Origin: an uncultured Bacteroidales bacterium
Lineage (GTDB): Bacteria > Bacteroidota > Bacteroidia > Bacteroidales > ML635J-15
Assembly: GCA_937982115.1 (NCBI GenBank)
Contig: CALJNE010000013.1
Span: forward strand, 1-63,825
Direction: 5' to 3'
Length of the DNA: 63,825 bases
This document shows positions 8,561 to 17,572 of the stretch, one piece after another. The stretch's first letter is position 1. Each line of letters opens with the position of its first letter. A program made the position numbers and the translations under genes. A model generated the notes under the pieces. It was not told the origin of the DNA, searched no databases, and saw only the letters and a list, made by a program, of their open reading frames with translations.

Positions 8561-11500
8561 TTAGAAATTATTCAAATCAATTGGACGCAAAGCTCCAAAC
8601 CACTTAATCACTTTTTCTCCAATTCCGGGAGCATTTATATGAATAATATAAACACCACTGGCAATTGAAATACCATAAGTATTTTTCAAATCCCATGTTA
8701 GGTATGTGTTCTTATTATCCTTATTGAACTGACGTATCAAGGTTCCATTTACATTGTAGATGCTTATGACGCATTTTTCAGGTAAGTTGGTAATCTTCAC
8801 GTAATTATCTAACTGAGTATTTTCATAATAAGAATTACCATAGTACGGATTCGGAACAACTCGTATGATATCCAAAGCATTAACAGCAGTAGGATTGTCG
8901 TTCTTTATAGTTTTAACATCTCTAGTATGGAATTTGAATAATGGGAAGTTATTATTCTTAACATTTGCAGTATCCATTACAGCAAACTCATTCATACCTT
9001 TGTGGTACGGACCGGCAACACGAAGCCTGATTTTTACATCTGTTGCAAGGTAATCAAAATTAGGATTTTGTAATGGAATTGATACCCACATTGCTGCAGC
9101 CCATGCTCTATTTAAAGAAGTTGCAGCTACTCCTGTTTCATCGAATTTCTTTAAATTTTCGTAAATCCATTTACAAGAATCATAATGAGGAGCATTAAAT
9201 GCTGATTGAGTAAAGTTTTGATTATCTCCCATTATATAAATTACGTGCTTACCACCAAATACTGGACCAGTTTGTGAGTAAATCTTAGATGATGGGTTCC
9301 ATTTCATATCTGCACCGTTATCACCAACTAACCAGGAATCCTCGCCAAAGACGATGTTTAATCTACGACCAGTACGCACATCAATTGCATATCCCGGGAA
9401 CCAACCCATACCATAAGTTCCACTATTATCCGGGTTACCCATTTTATCCACAGATGGATCTTTTCTTAAAGCATATTTTAACGCATTTCCTCTACTGAGG
9501 TAATTTACCCATGGGGTTTTTTGTTTAAACAAGCCAGGACAATTCGGATCAGGAATCCATTCATTTTCACTCAATTCAACAATACAGCATCTTGTCCATT
9601 TCGAAGTATCACTTGTTATGATCAAATCAACACTTGATAATGGCTCAAAACGTTCAATTTTCTGGAAATTTCTTGCACCATCGAGTGCAAAACCGTATCT
9701 GCCTGAGTTAACAAATCTAAACGGAGCCCAAGTACCATTAAGAATTTTTTCATAAATTTGTTTATCATCCCAGCCAATTATATCATCCCAACTCTTATCT
9801 ACACAGTTTCCTGTTTCATTGGTCTTGTAGGAACCAACCCTTATCCAGTTCATTTCATCAAATCCGTCTCCATCTGGAAGGAATAACAACCATGGTTTAG
9901 TTGGATCTTTAAATTCAATGCTAGCTTCTAAGAATCCATTCTGGAAGTCATTACGATTCTTATATCCGGCAAAATTCTTTTGACTTATGGTAATAGAAAA
10001 TCCATAATTCAAGAACAATTGTTCGTAACCGTCACCATAAGGAACTTTTACTTCGCTGTAAATTGTATCTCCTTTTGAATTTATCAAAACATAATCGAAT
10101 GGTTTATATAATGACTGTGCTAAGTCAACATTTGTTGAACCACACAAACCGTATGAATTAATATCAACATTAATAAACCTTAATTCATATTCATCTTCTG
10201 GAACGTTTAGAGGATCAATAATTTTCACATTGATTGGTCCACGACCCAATACATATTTACGAGCATCAACCTTCCAAGGATATCCACTCATAATTTCATT
10301 TATTGTTTCCTCTGATAAATCAATTATCTGATTACCGTTTCCATGCCCCTCTAGCATCGTTATTTCGACTCCATCGCCATATTCTGATTGTAGAATTGTT
10401 CCATTATTTTCTGGAGTATTGATATGAGGAATAGCTTTGTATGTTTTAATATTATTACGTCCTGCGATATAAGGTTTCTTCTGTCCTAAGAAAGTTTCCA
10501 AAACCGTTTGATTATAACGTAAACTGGCATTATAACCATAAGCTAAAGCAGTGAAATAATATTCTCTATGATTAATTAAACGAGCGTCTCCACTGGCAAA
10601 TTTATCATATTCAATAACAAAAGTATGAACAATCCCATTATCAGTACCATTAACTTCCTGAACAGGAATGTTTGCCTGGAGTTCGTCAGACCAATAATAA
10701 TTTACAAGTTGAGATACACCGTCTTTAATATCACATTGGAAAACTTCGCGTACTAAAGCATTATTATATCTATCAGAAATACTAACTGATTTGTCTTTTA
10801 ATTGAAATACTTGATAACCCTGGAACCTGTAATATTCGTCACAAGGACTGATTTCACCGCCGCACACAATTGAAGGATCTTTTTCAATGTATGCCTCGAG
10901 GTAATTATTACTGCTAGGTTTATTATAGATGTGGAAGATTAATTTTCTGTCCATTTCTATTATTTTCAATTCAGGAGCATCCGGACCATCAAGTACGCGG
11001 AAACAGTTTTCGAATAAGATCTGAGCTTTGTCGTCAGCACGTCTTACAGCTTCAACAGAAGCCCATGGTCCTCCCGACGGAGCACGAGCATATACAGCTC
11101 CAAGAGTAATATCATTAACTTGTCCTGGAGTCAGGGTAAATGGACCTGCAGATTGAACAAAACGTCTATCTCCTGCAGGATTTTGTTCAGTTTCTTCAGA
11201 CCAATCAGGTTTAGGAATGCCTCCTTGTCCCCATCCGCATGGGTCAGTGGTTGGTTTACCAGGAAACATAAAATTTGTAGGAGTATTTTGATCTCCACCA
11301 CCGGCATAATGTCCAGTACCACCATAACACAATGGGGTATTATCTTTCCAAAATCCTGTGAGATAATTATAGTGTTCTATAGCAGTATGGGGGTCTAATG
11401 TTGCTGGATGTGCTCCTGTTCCATAATTGTTAAAATACAAGAAACGACGCATTCCCCATCTTTCATTATCAATAGTTCCATCACCAAAATTTAACCCGTT

Positions 11501-12694
11501 AATATTACCGTTTAATATATCTCCTTTATTACAGTTCAATACAAGACGGCCATTTATTGTATCATAGCTGTTTTCATTATCCCTTCCATCTGGATCTTGA
11601 TAAGGACCTTCGAAGAAATCAATACCTATTGCAGGAGGCTGTTTACCATAACCTTGAATACCTTCTGCAGTTTCGTCCATATCATCGCCATTATACATAT
11701 AACCTAAACCTCTCTGTACATCACATCCTGTATAATCATCTTTAGCATATCCTAAATCAGCATCTGTCCACACACCAAAGTAGGTATTGAACAATGTATA
11801 AGTCGAACGGTTTATAATATTATAATTATAGAAAGTCATATCGTTCAACTCATCATTTGTAGTGAATGCAAAAGCTTGAGCTCTAAACTCCATACCTATT
11901 GCTGCTCCACCGGTTTCAGTATGCACATTACCTTTATCATTATATACCCACCATAAGGTGTAATCTCCAAATAATTTTGGTTTTCGGTTTCTAGGTCTTA
12001 GACAATCCGGGTCATCGGTAATTCCTTCATTTGGGAATTCATAATATGGGAAGTCCCCATTCATTGGATTATAATATCCATCACCATCAACATCCCAGAA
12101 AGGAGCAAGATAATAATCATAACCTCCCGCTGGACCATGTGCCGGCCAATTCAATATGATATCAGGAATTTGATAATCCACAAAATCTTCACCTAAAGTA
12201 CAATCAGGATCATTTGAACAAGCCCACCATTCTCGGAATTTTTTTACTTCGTCCTTTGTAATAACAAAATGTTTATCATAAGTACGACAAATTTCACGAG
12301 ATACTGAAGCCTGATCAGGACCTGAAACAATTAGTGGACCAGGCCAGTAATCAATCCCATCTTGACGAAAACGCTGGGCAGCTAATTTTAACTGACCATT
12401 AGCATCTTTTCCACCTACCCAAATAGCACCGGCAAACAAGGCACTTACACCACCTCCTTTTGGAACTTCATACCTAGCCTTACCTTGCAAATCCCACCAC
12501 ATATCACCGCCGGTATGAATTAATGCACGAACATTATTATATGCAAGTTCTGTAGATGTTTTACCGGGTTCACATCCACCCGTTGATCTTGGAGTCGGTT
12601 TTGGATCGGTTTGCCCTTTCCAAACATCAGCGTAGGATCCTATCGAAAACAGAACCAAAACTCCAATTAAAAATAAACTTTTCAAACCTTTCAT
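8561..12694 (-). CDS. Giant secreted T9SS cargo protein
   Basis: 1377 residues with a signal peptide (MKGLKSLFLIGVLVLFSIGS, cleavage after SYA). The N-terminal part has WWDLQGKARYEVPKGGG and several Asp-rich calcium-like loops (FWDVDGDGYYNPMNGDFP, CDVQRGLGYMYNGDDMDE); the middle is Trp/Tyr/Gly-rich without a recognised enzymatic motif. The C-terminus is a type A T9SS sorting domain: VVPNPYYGN, then VKITNLPEKCVISIYNVNG, then WDLKNTYGISIASGVYIIHI, followed by an unusual short tail KWFGALRPIDLNNF. Cargo of this type is exported through the Sov translocon and usually attached to the surface. It sits between a TonB receptor and a PorV/PorQ protein in one operon. Function not known; no internal repeat was recognised. 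Confidence 0.8.
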   Translation of the reverse strand: MKGLKSLFLIGVLVLFSIGSYADVWKGQTDPKPTPRSTGGCEPGKTSTELAYNNVRALIHTGGDMWWDLQGKARYEVPKGGGVSALFAGAIWVGGKDANGQLKLAAQRFRQDGIDYWPGPLIVSGPDQASVSREICRTYDKHFVITKDEVKKFREWWACSNDPDCTLGEDFVDYQIPDIILNWPAHGPAGGYDYYLAPFWDVDGDGYYNPMNGDFPYYEFPNEGITDDPDCLRPRNRKPKLFGDYTLWWVYNDKGNVHTETGGAAIGMEFRAQAFAFTTNDELNDMTFYNYNIINRSTYTLFNTYFGVWTDADLGYAKDDYTGCDVQRGLGYMYNGDDMDETAEGIQGYGKQPPAIGIDFFEGPYQDPDGRDNENSYDTINGRLVLNCNKGDILNGNINGLNFGDGTIDNERWGMRRFLYFNNYGTGAHPATLDPHTAIEHYNYLTGFWKDNTPLCYGGTGHYAGGGDQNTPTNFMFPGKPTTDPCGWGQGGIPKPDWSEETEQNPAGDRRFVQSAGPFTLTPGQVNDITLGAVYARAPSGGPWASVEAVRRADDKAQILFENCFRVLDGPDAPELKIIEMDRKLIFHIYNKPSSNNYLEAYIEKDPSIVCGGEISPCDEYYRFQGYQVFQLKDKSVSISDRYNNALVREVFQCDIKDGVSQLVNYYWSDELQANIPVQEVNGTDNGIVHTFVIEYDKFASGDARLINHREYYFTALAYGYNASLRYNQTVLETFLGQKKPYIAGRNNIKTYKAIPHINTPENNGTILQSEYGDGVEITMLEGHGNGNQIIDLSEETINEIMSGYPWKVDARKYVLGRGPINVKIIDPLNVPEDEYELRFINVDINSYGLCGSTNVDLAQSLYKPFDYVLINSKGDTIYSEVKVPYGDGYEQLFLNYGFSITISQKNFAGYKNRNDFQNGFLEASIEFKDPTKPWLLFLPDGDGFDEMNWIRVGSYKTNETGNCVDKSWDDIIGWDDKQIYEKILNGTWAPFRFVNSGRYGFALDGARNFQKIERFEPLSSVDLIITSDTSKWTRCCIVELSENEWIPDPNCPGLFKQKTPWVNYLSRGNALKYALRKDPSVDKMGNPDNSGTYGMGWFPGYAIDVRTGRRLNIVFGEDSWLVGDNGADMKWNPSSKIYSQTGPVFGGKHVIYIMGDNQNFTQSAFNAPHYDSCKWIYENLKKFDETGVAATSLNRAWAAAMWVSIPLQNPNFDYLATDVKIRLRVAGPYHKGMNEFAVMDTANVKNNNFPLFKFHTRDVKTIKNDNPTAVNALDIIRVVPNPYYGNSYYENTQLDNYVKITNLPEKCVISIYNVNGTLIRQFNKDNKNTYLTWDLKNTYGISIASGVYIIHINAPGIGEKVIKWFGALRPIDLNNF

Positions 12695-12721
12695 ATTTCG
12701 AACTTTAAAAATTCTTAAACA

Positions 12722-15700
12722 TTAAAAATTAAACTGAACACCAAGTCTTATAGTTCTTGGCAAATTGTAATTATATGGCGAATTTATGTACATAGCATAA
12801 TAGTTACGATATGCTATTTCGTCATTTTGAGTAGCTATTTGAGATTGATAGTCGGCAAAATTCAAGAAACCATCATCATCAGGGTTACCTGTATATTCAT
12901 ATACACCAAGAACATTTCTTGAATTGAGTAAGTTAGACACTTCAAGATAAACATTTATATAACCATATTTTTCTTTAGACCCATCTTCCTTTTTATCAAC
13001 CAGTAGCACTCTAATATCTCTGTCAGCTCTCATATTAATTGTGGTTCTCCATGGTTTTCTCGAACCGTTAAGAGATCCAACAATAGTACCACCACTTGGA
13101 CGATTACGTTTGGTATAAGGTGAGCCACTTCCACTATTAATTACAAAGTTAACTCCGGTATTAGCCAGAATGCTCTTTCCTAAAATTTTTGGTCCATTAT
13201 ATGCAGTTCCACTAACTTTTCCACCATAGCGATAATCAACTGTTAATGCTAAATTATGTCTTTGGTCAAAATCTAGAGGAATTGTAGTTCTTAAATTAGG
13301 TTTATCTGACTTAACGATAGCAGCTCCTGATTCAAAACTAGAACCTGTTCCGTTAGCAAACTGTAGTGTATAAGAAGCTCGCATTGAAACATTTCCGGTT
13401 CTTCTTAAATCGTAAGTGGCACTAAATCCTTTTACAGTACCAAAGTCAATATTACCATAAGTATAGTAGTTTACAGGATATGCTCCATAAACTGCAATGG
13501 CTTGTTGCATGTCACGCATTTCACGATAAAATGCTGAAAGTTTTAATGAGGAAGTATTAGAAATCTTTTGTTGGAAACCTAATTCGTAGTCAATAGTTTT
13601 TTCTGTTCTCAAGTTAGGATTATTTAAAAGATCATTATTTAATTGTCTTATAAATAAATATTGAATCGGATTTAATCTTGCAGCATAACTTGGACGTTTC
13701 GATAAAATGTCATAGTGAGCAAAGAATAAAGCCTCATCAGATATTGGGAATGAGAAAGAGATACGTGGCATCACAACTATCTGAGGTTTATAATCTTCAA
13801 ATGCTTTTGAATTAAGTTCAGCATCCGGATCAATCAAATATGGTGCAATACCATTAGCCGAAGCTATTGCATTTGGATTTTCAATTTCAATACCTTGTGC
13901 ATTATACCAAACACTACCAACACGATATCCATTGATTGCTGTAGGATTGTTCAAATCATTAACATATACAACTGCATTTGCAGGAATATTATCAGGATGT
14001 AATGTATTAGGAATCAAACCTTTTTCGTCTTCATCAGCTACTGTATAGGCTTCATGTAACAAATAAGGATCCTTCAATACCATCTGGTTAGCATCATAAC
14101 GGTCAACACGTACGCCGATGTTAAAAATCAAATCTTTAAAAGCAAATTTATCCTGGATATATCCGGCAACATAGTTTGGTTCAAATGGAGCAATTGGTCT
14201 TTCTTTATAACCTTCTGCATCTGTTTTATTAAAGAAATCATCAAATGTAGGTTTATAATTTAATTTTTGACCAAAATAATTATATCCATAATAAGCAACA
14301 TAAGAACTTCCTTGATTAAACAACTCATCAGCACTGAACCATTCAAGTTTGAATACATCTGGATCATAAGAATCAACGTCTAGCCAAGTAAGATCATTAA
14401 TTGCCAATCCCAAACTTTCTCTGAACTTTTTGTCAAATCTTGCTTGTGATGCCGGGCTGTACAATCTTGGATAGTCAATTGTATCTTTAAAAATCCCGTT
14501 AGCATCTCTGTAAATGATTGGATTATATAAATCTCTTTCGAGAATATGGAAATTTGTAAGGCTTCGAGCAAGTGTCCATAATCCGAAAGGAGCTAATCCA
14601 AAATATGAATCTTTACGTTGTTCAAATTCAAAACCTAAACTAATTTCATGGTTTTTAATGTCGGCACTACCAGCGGCTGAAACTCTGAATTGTGTAGCAT
14701 CGCTCATAGCATAACTTGCATAGGGATTACCCGGACTTGCCCATATTCCATAGATACTGGGAGCTCCCATACCATTTAGAAGCCCTCCATTAAGAATTAC
14801 ACTATTTCTGTCTTTGTAGTAATAATCTTTAAAGTAATCAAAATATAATTCTGTATATCTAGCCAAATCGGGATTATTCGGACCTTTTTCAAAATCAGTC
14901 ATTCTATAAAAGAATGTTTCATGAATATAGCCTTCTAATCCGGTTAATGTATCAACACCCCATTGATAATATTTTTCTGGAACAGTAGTAAATTTTCCGA
15001 TATGACCATAAGCAAAGAAATTATCATCAAATTTTTCGTTGTATTGTTTATTGAAAGTTTTTGAATAATCTACCTGAATTGTATAAAATGGATTTTTAAT
15101 GATAGCAACTTTTTCTTCATCGCTGTTATCTCTAAATTTTTGAGTTAAACGGGCATACACTCTCCAGTTATTGTAGAATTGGTGTCCATTATTTTCAGAA
15201 TTAAATAATTGGTTTGAATAACTGTACAGTCTATTTTTTCGAATATCAACGGTACCGCCAAAAGTTAAATTCAAATCTCTGATAGGAGAAATATCAATTT
15301 TACCTGCGGCGTTAATCCCTTTATTTTCGGCATTAGCACGAGTTTTATAATTTTGGAAGGAATCGCTGTGTAAATAATCGGCATTTTGATAGATAATTGC
15401 ACCATCAACGGTTTGTACAAGTCTTAGTGGATTTTGGCGTATATATTCTTTCACGTCATCATTTGCTCTCCATTCTCCAACAAATGAAGGATAATCGTCT
15501 TGTACATAATTGCCTTCAACAGAAATTAAAAAGCCTGCTAAAGTTCTCTTTCTTTCTGTCCCCTTTTCTTTAACAGAGATAATCGGGCCTGATAACATCA
15601 CTCCTCCTAAATTGTATCCATAAGGATCAAGAAATTGTGATGTTACAAATTCTGCACCTCCGAAAAATTCTCTGGTTGGGCCTTTAGTTGTTAAAGAGAT

Positions 15701-16366
15701 TACACCCCCGGTAACGTCACCATATTGTGCAGGCAATCCTCCTGTAATAACCTGTACTTGCTCAATTGCAGATTTAGGAACTGAAGAACTTCCTCTAACC
15801 TTTACTCCATCCACATAATAAACAGTACCTTCGGAACGTGCACCTCTGATACTTCCAACTTCACCTTTTTCTGAATAAACACCGGCTATCGTTGTTGCAA
15901 CTGCTGCTGCAGAACGCCCCGGCATTTTAGATATCTCTTCAGAAGTAACAGTTCCTCCTGAAGAAGTTTGGTCCTTTGAAATCAAAGGAACTTTATATTC
16001 AATAACTTCCACTTCCTTGAGGATTTCCGCAGCCGGTTTAAGAGTGAAATTCTGGAAAGTAATTTTTCCGGCAGGAATCTGAACATTTGTAACCTTTACT
16101 GCCGAATATCCCACATAAGATGCTACTACATCATATTTACCGGCAGGAATAGGTTTAATACTGAAATTCCCATCAAAATCTGATGTACCTCCGGTAACCG
16201 TTGATCCATTTAACTCAATAACAATATTAGCAAATGGGATTGGTTCTCCGGTATTCGCATCAGTGACTCGCCCGTTCAACGTTCCGCTTTGAGCCATTAA
16301 ACCTGCACTTACTATTAGTGCTGCAAATGTGTTTAATAATCTTCGTATCATAATAGAACTTTTCAT
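12722..16366 (-). CDS. TonB-dependent receptor with carboxypeptidase-regulatory N-domain
   Basis: About 1214 residues: signal peptide ending LMA-Q, a CarboxypepD_reg-like beta-sandwich (LNGRVTDANTGEPIPFANIV, about residues 30-105), a plug domain (ISKMPGRSAAAVATTIAGVY, then GSIRGARSEGTVYYVDGVKV and VITGGLPAQYGDVTGGVISL) and a 22-strand-type barrel ending TIRLGVQFNF. No SusD-like partner follows, which argues against an ordinary glycan Sus pair; instead the next genes are a T9SS cargo and a PorV/PorQ protein. The frame is open from an ATG at 16408, but that ATG lies in the -7 region of a candidate promoter, so 16366 (or 16351) is chosen. Presumably the first gene of the three-gene operon. Confidence 0.85.
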   Translation of the reverse strand: MKSSIMIRRLLNTFAALIVSAGLMAQSGTLNGRVTDANTGEPIPFANIVIELNGSTVTGGTSDFDGNFSIKPIPAGKYDVVASYVGYSAVKVTNVQIPAGKITFQNFTLKPAAEILKEVEVIEYKVPLISKDQTSSGGTVTSEEISKMPGRSAAAVATTIAGVYSEKGEVGSIRGARSEGTVYYVDGVKVRGSSSVPKSAIEQVQVITGGLPAQYGDVTGGVISLTTKGPTREFFGGAEFVTSQFLDPYGYNLGGVMLSGPIISVKEKGTERKRTLAGFLISVEGNYVQDDYPSFVGEWRANDDVKEYIRQNPLRLVQTVDGAIIYQNADYLHSDSFQNYKTRANAENKGINAAGKIDISPIRDLNLTFGGTVDIRKNRLYSYSNQLFNSENNGHQFYNNWRVYARLTQKFRDNSDEEKVAIIKNPFYTIQVDYSKTFNKQYNEKFDDNFFAYGHIGKFTTVPEKYYQWGVDTLTGLEGYIHETFFYRMTDFEKGPNNPDLARYTELYFDYFKDYYYKDRNSVILNGGLLNGMGAPSIYGIWASPGNPYASYAMSDATQFRVSAAGSADIKNHEISLGFEFEQRKDSYFGLAPFGLWTLARSLTNFHILERDLYNPIIYRDANGIFKDTIDYPRLYSPASQARFDKKFRESLGLAINDLTWLDVDSYDPDVFKLEWFSADELFNQGSSYVAYYGYNYFGQKLNYKPTFDDFFNKTDAEGYKERPIAPFEPNYVAGYIQDKFAFKDLIFNIGVRVDRYDANQMVLKDPYLLHEAYTVADEDEKGLIPNTLHPDNIPANAVVYVNDLNNPTAINGYRVGSVWYNAQGIEIENPNAIASANGIAPYLIDPDAELNSKAFEDYKPQIVVMPRISFSFPISDEALFFAHYDILSKRPSYAARLNPIQYLFIRQLNNDLLNNPNLRTEKTIDYELGFQQKISNTSSLKLSAFYREMRDMQQAIAVYGAYPVNYYTYGNIDFGTVKGFSATYDLRRTGNVSMRASYTLQFANGTGSSFESGAAIVKSDKPNLRTTIPLDFDQRHNLALTVDYRYGGKVSGTAYNGPKILGKSILANTGVNFVINSGSGSPYTKRNRPSGGTIVGSLNGSRKPWRTTINMRADRDIRVLLVDKKEDGSKEKYGYINVYLEVSNLLNSRNVLGVYEYTGNPDDDGFLNFADYQSQIATQNDEIAYRNYYAMYINSPYNYNLPRTIRLGVQFNF

Positions 16367-16407
16367 ATAAATACTTAACCCAATTTGAAAGCTGTAAAAA
16401 TAATACA

Positions 16408-16437
16408 CAAAAAATAATGTACCAAATCTTTTACAAA
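16408..16437 (-). promoter_or_regulatory. Candidate promoter of the TonB receptor-cargo-PorV operon
   Basis: On the minus strand TTTG (16434-16437), 17 bases, then TATTTTTTG (16408-16416, one base longer than TAnnTTTG). Initiation would be near 16401, leaving about 35 bases of leader before the ATG at 16366. This position also makes the in-frame ATG at 16408 unlikely as a start. Confidence 0.4.
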
Positions 16438-16516
16438 CTAAATTTAACTTTTTTTTAAAACATATACAACTTTTTGTTAAAATACTACTTATTTAAAGTT
16501 TATAATAACTATATAA

Positions 16517-16870
16517 CTATTTATTATTTTTCATTGCTTCTCGTTTTGACTTTTTCATCCGCTTATATGTTTTTTTACCGTCAACCAAATCTTTGCCTCC
16601 TCCATTAATTTTTTTATTATGCAATCTAACTGCTTTTTTATGCAATCTTTCATCCTTCTTTTTCTGTTTTTCTTTCTTCTTTTCCTGTTGTTTTTCTATT
16701 TTCATTACTCGTCTTTCCTCAGGACTAGGACGATAATGACGTTGCTTTTGTTTTTTCATGTATTTTTCATCGTCAATACTTCTATACTGAGAATAAGAAT
16801 TTATTGGAAATAAAATTATCAATATTGACGTTATTAATGTCAGTATAAAACTTTTTACTAATTTTGGCAT
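16517..16870 (-). CDS. Small lysine-rich secreted protein, function unknown
   Basis: 117 residues. An N-terminal hydrophobic segment (SFILTLITSILIILFPINS, cleavage near YSQ, residue 27) suggests export to the periplasm. The rest is almost entirely charged: runs such as KKQKQRHYRPSPEERR and KQQEKKKEKQKKKDERLHKK, then a glycine break (NGGGKD) and a basic tail. It has no hydrophobic core, so it is probably disordered or helical; a role in binding anionic polymers such as lipopolysaccharide or nucleic acid is only a guess. It diverges from the Rieske-like gene with 14 bases between the start codons, so each promoter must lie inside the other's coding region or start region. Confidence 0.6.
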   Translation of the reverse strand: MPKLVKSFILTLITSILIILFPINSYSQYRSIDDEKYMKKQKQRHYRPSPEERRVMKIEKQQEKKKEKQKKKDERLHKKAVRLHNKKINGGGKDLVDGKKTYKRMKKSKREAMKNNK

Positions 16871-16884
16871 GTAATTTATCTTTT

Positions 16885-17319
16885 ATGAAACAAAATTCTA
16901 CAAATTTAACTATTTTTTCAATTATTTTTTTACTAATTTTCATTTTTTCTTGCAATAAAGAAGAAAGAATCCCTTATGCCTATGTAGATTATCGGATTTA
17001 TTTGGATCTTCCTGAGTTTTCTGATTTAAGAACGCCGGGTAATTATGTAAAAATAACAGGTGGGGTTAGAGGGATTATTGTTTACTGTTATTTTACTGAT
17101 GAATATCGAGCTTTTGAACGAAATTGCCCTTACGAACCTTCAAACCAGGATGCAGTTTTGGATGTTGATTCTACCGGTTTATTCCTTGTTTGTAAACATT
17201 GTAATTCCAAATTTATGCTTTCGGATGGTTCAAAAATAGAAGGTCCTGCTAAATATCCGGCTTTACAATACGGCACTTATGTAGAAAATAATATTCTTTA
17301 TATTTTCAATACCTATTAA
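16885..17319 (+). CDS. Rieske-fold-like lipoprotein with altered ligands
   Basis: 144 residues. Lipoprotein signal: hydrophobic segment then FSC23-NKEER; a Lys followed by two Glu after the lipid cysteine resembles the Bacteroidota surface-export signal. The remainder looks like a Rieske domain: FERNC81-P-Y83, then 19 residues later LVC103-K-H105-C106-NSKF, a GPA loop at about 120-122 and a terminal strand NILYIF. Canonical Rieske proteins use C-x-H and C-x-x-H; here the first His is Tyr and the second pair is CxHC, so either the cluster is lost or it is held differently (or another metal is bound). The TTG codon in frame at 16864 would place the start inside the divergent gene; the ATG at 16885 is used. 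Confidence 0.65.
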   Translation: MKQNSTNLTIFSIIFLLIFIFSCNKEERIPYAYVDYRIYLDLPEFSDLRTPGNYVKITGGVRGIIVYCYFTDEYRAFERNCPYEPSNQDAVLDVDSTGLFLVCKHCNSKFMLSDGSKIEGPAKYPALQYGTYVENNILYIFNTY

Positions 17320-17419
17320 TATTAATATAACAATAACTATCTATCAAATCCAAATTCCGTCCTGAAAAATTCGAAATTTACCTAAAGGCATATTATACCG
17401 ATAGAAAAGCGGAACCCTC

Positions 17420-17449
17420 ACGGTGAGCGAGCATAGTCGATCTCACCGT
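17420..17449. repeat. GC-rich palindromic element
   Basis: An 8-bp stem, ACGGTGAG (17420-17427) with CTCACCGT (17442-17449), enclosing a small inner CGA/TCG stem around GCATAG. It stands out in GC content from the AT-rich surroundings. The core GAGCG...AGTCGA resembles short palindromes that are scattered in many bacterial genomes. No T run follows on either strand, so it is not a typical terminator. The rest of the 17320-17525 spacer shows no gene. Confidence 0.5.
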
Positions 17450-17525
17450 AATTAGCGAAACCAAACTTACGCACAATAACTGGGTCATAGCATTCCTAAT
17501 ACTTAATTGATTTTATAAAAACAAG

Positions 17526-17554
17526 AAAAGCTGCCCGATATTCAAGCAGCTTTT
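17526..17554 (-). terminator. Intrinsic terminator of ahcY
   Basis: AAAAGCTGC (17526-17534) pairs with GCAGCTTTT (17546-17554) around an 11-base loop. It lies 19 bases after the ahcY stop; on the minus strand the stem ends in TTTT and is followed by CTTGTTTTT. Confidence 0.75.
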
Positions 17555-17572
17555 AAAGTTTTTGAGTAAATA

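Noticed and set aside
17420-17449. Palindrome as terminator of the Rieske-like gene
   Set aside because: No T run follows on either strand and it lies about 100 bases past the stop.
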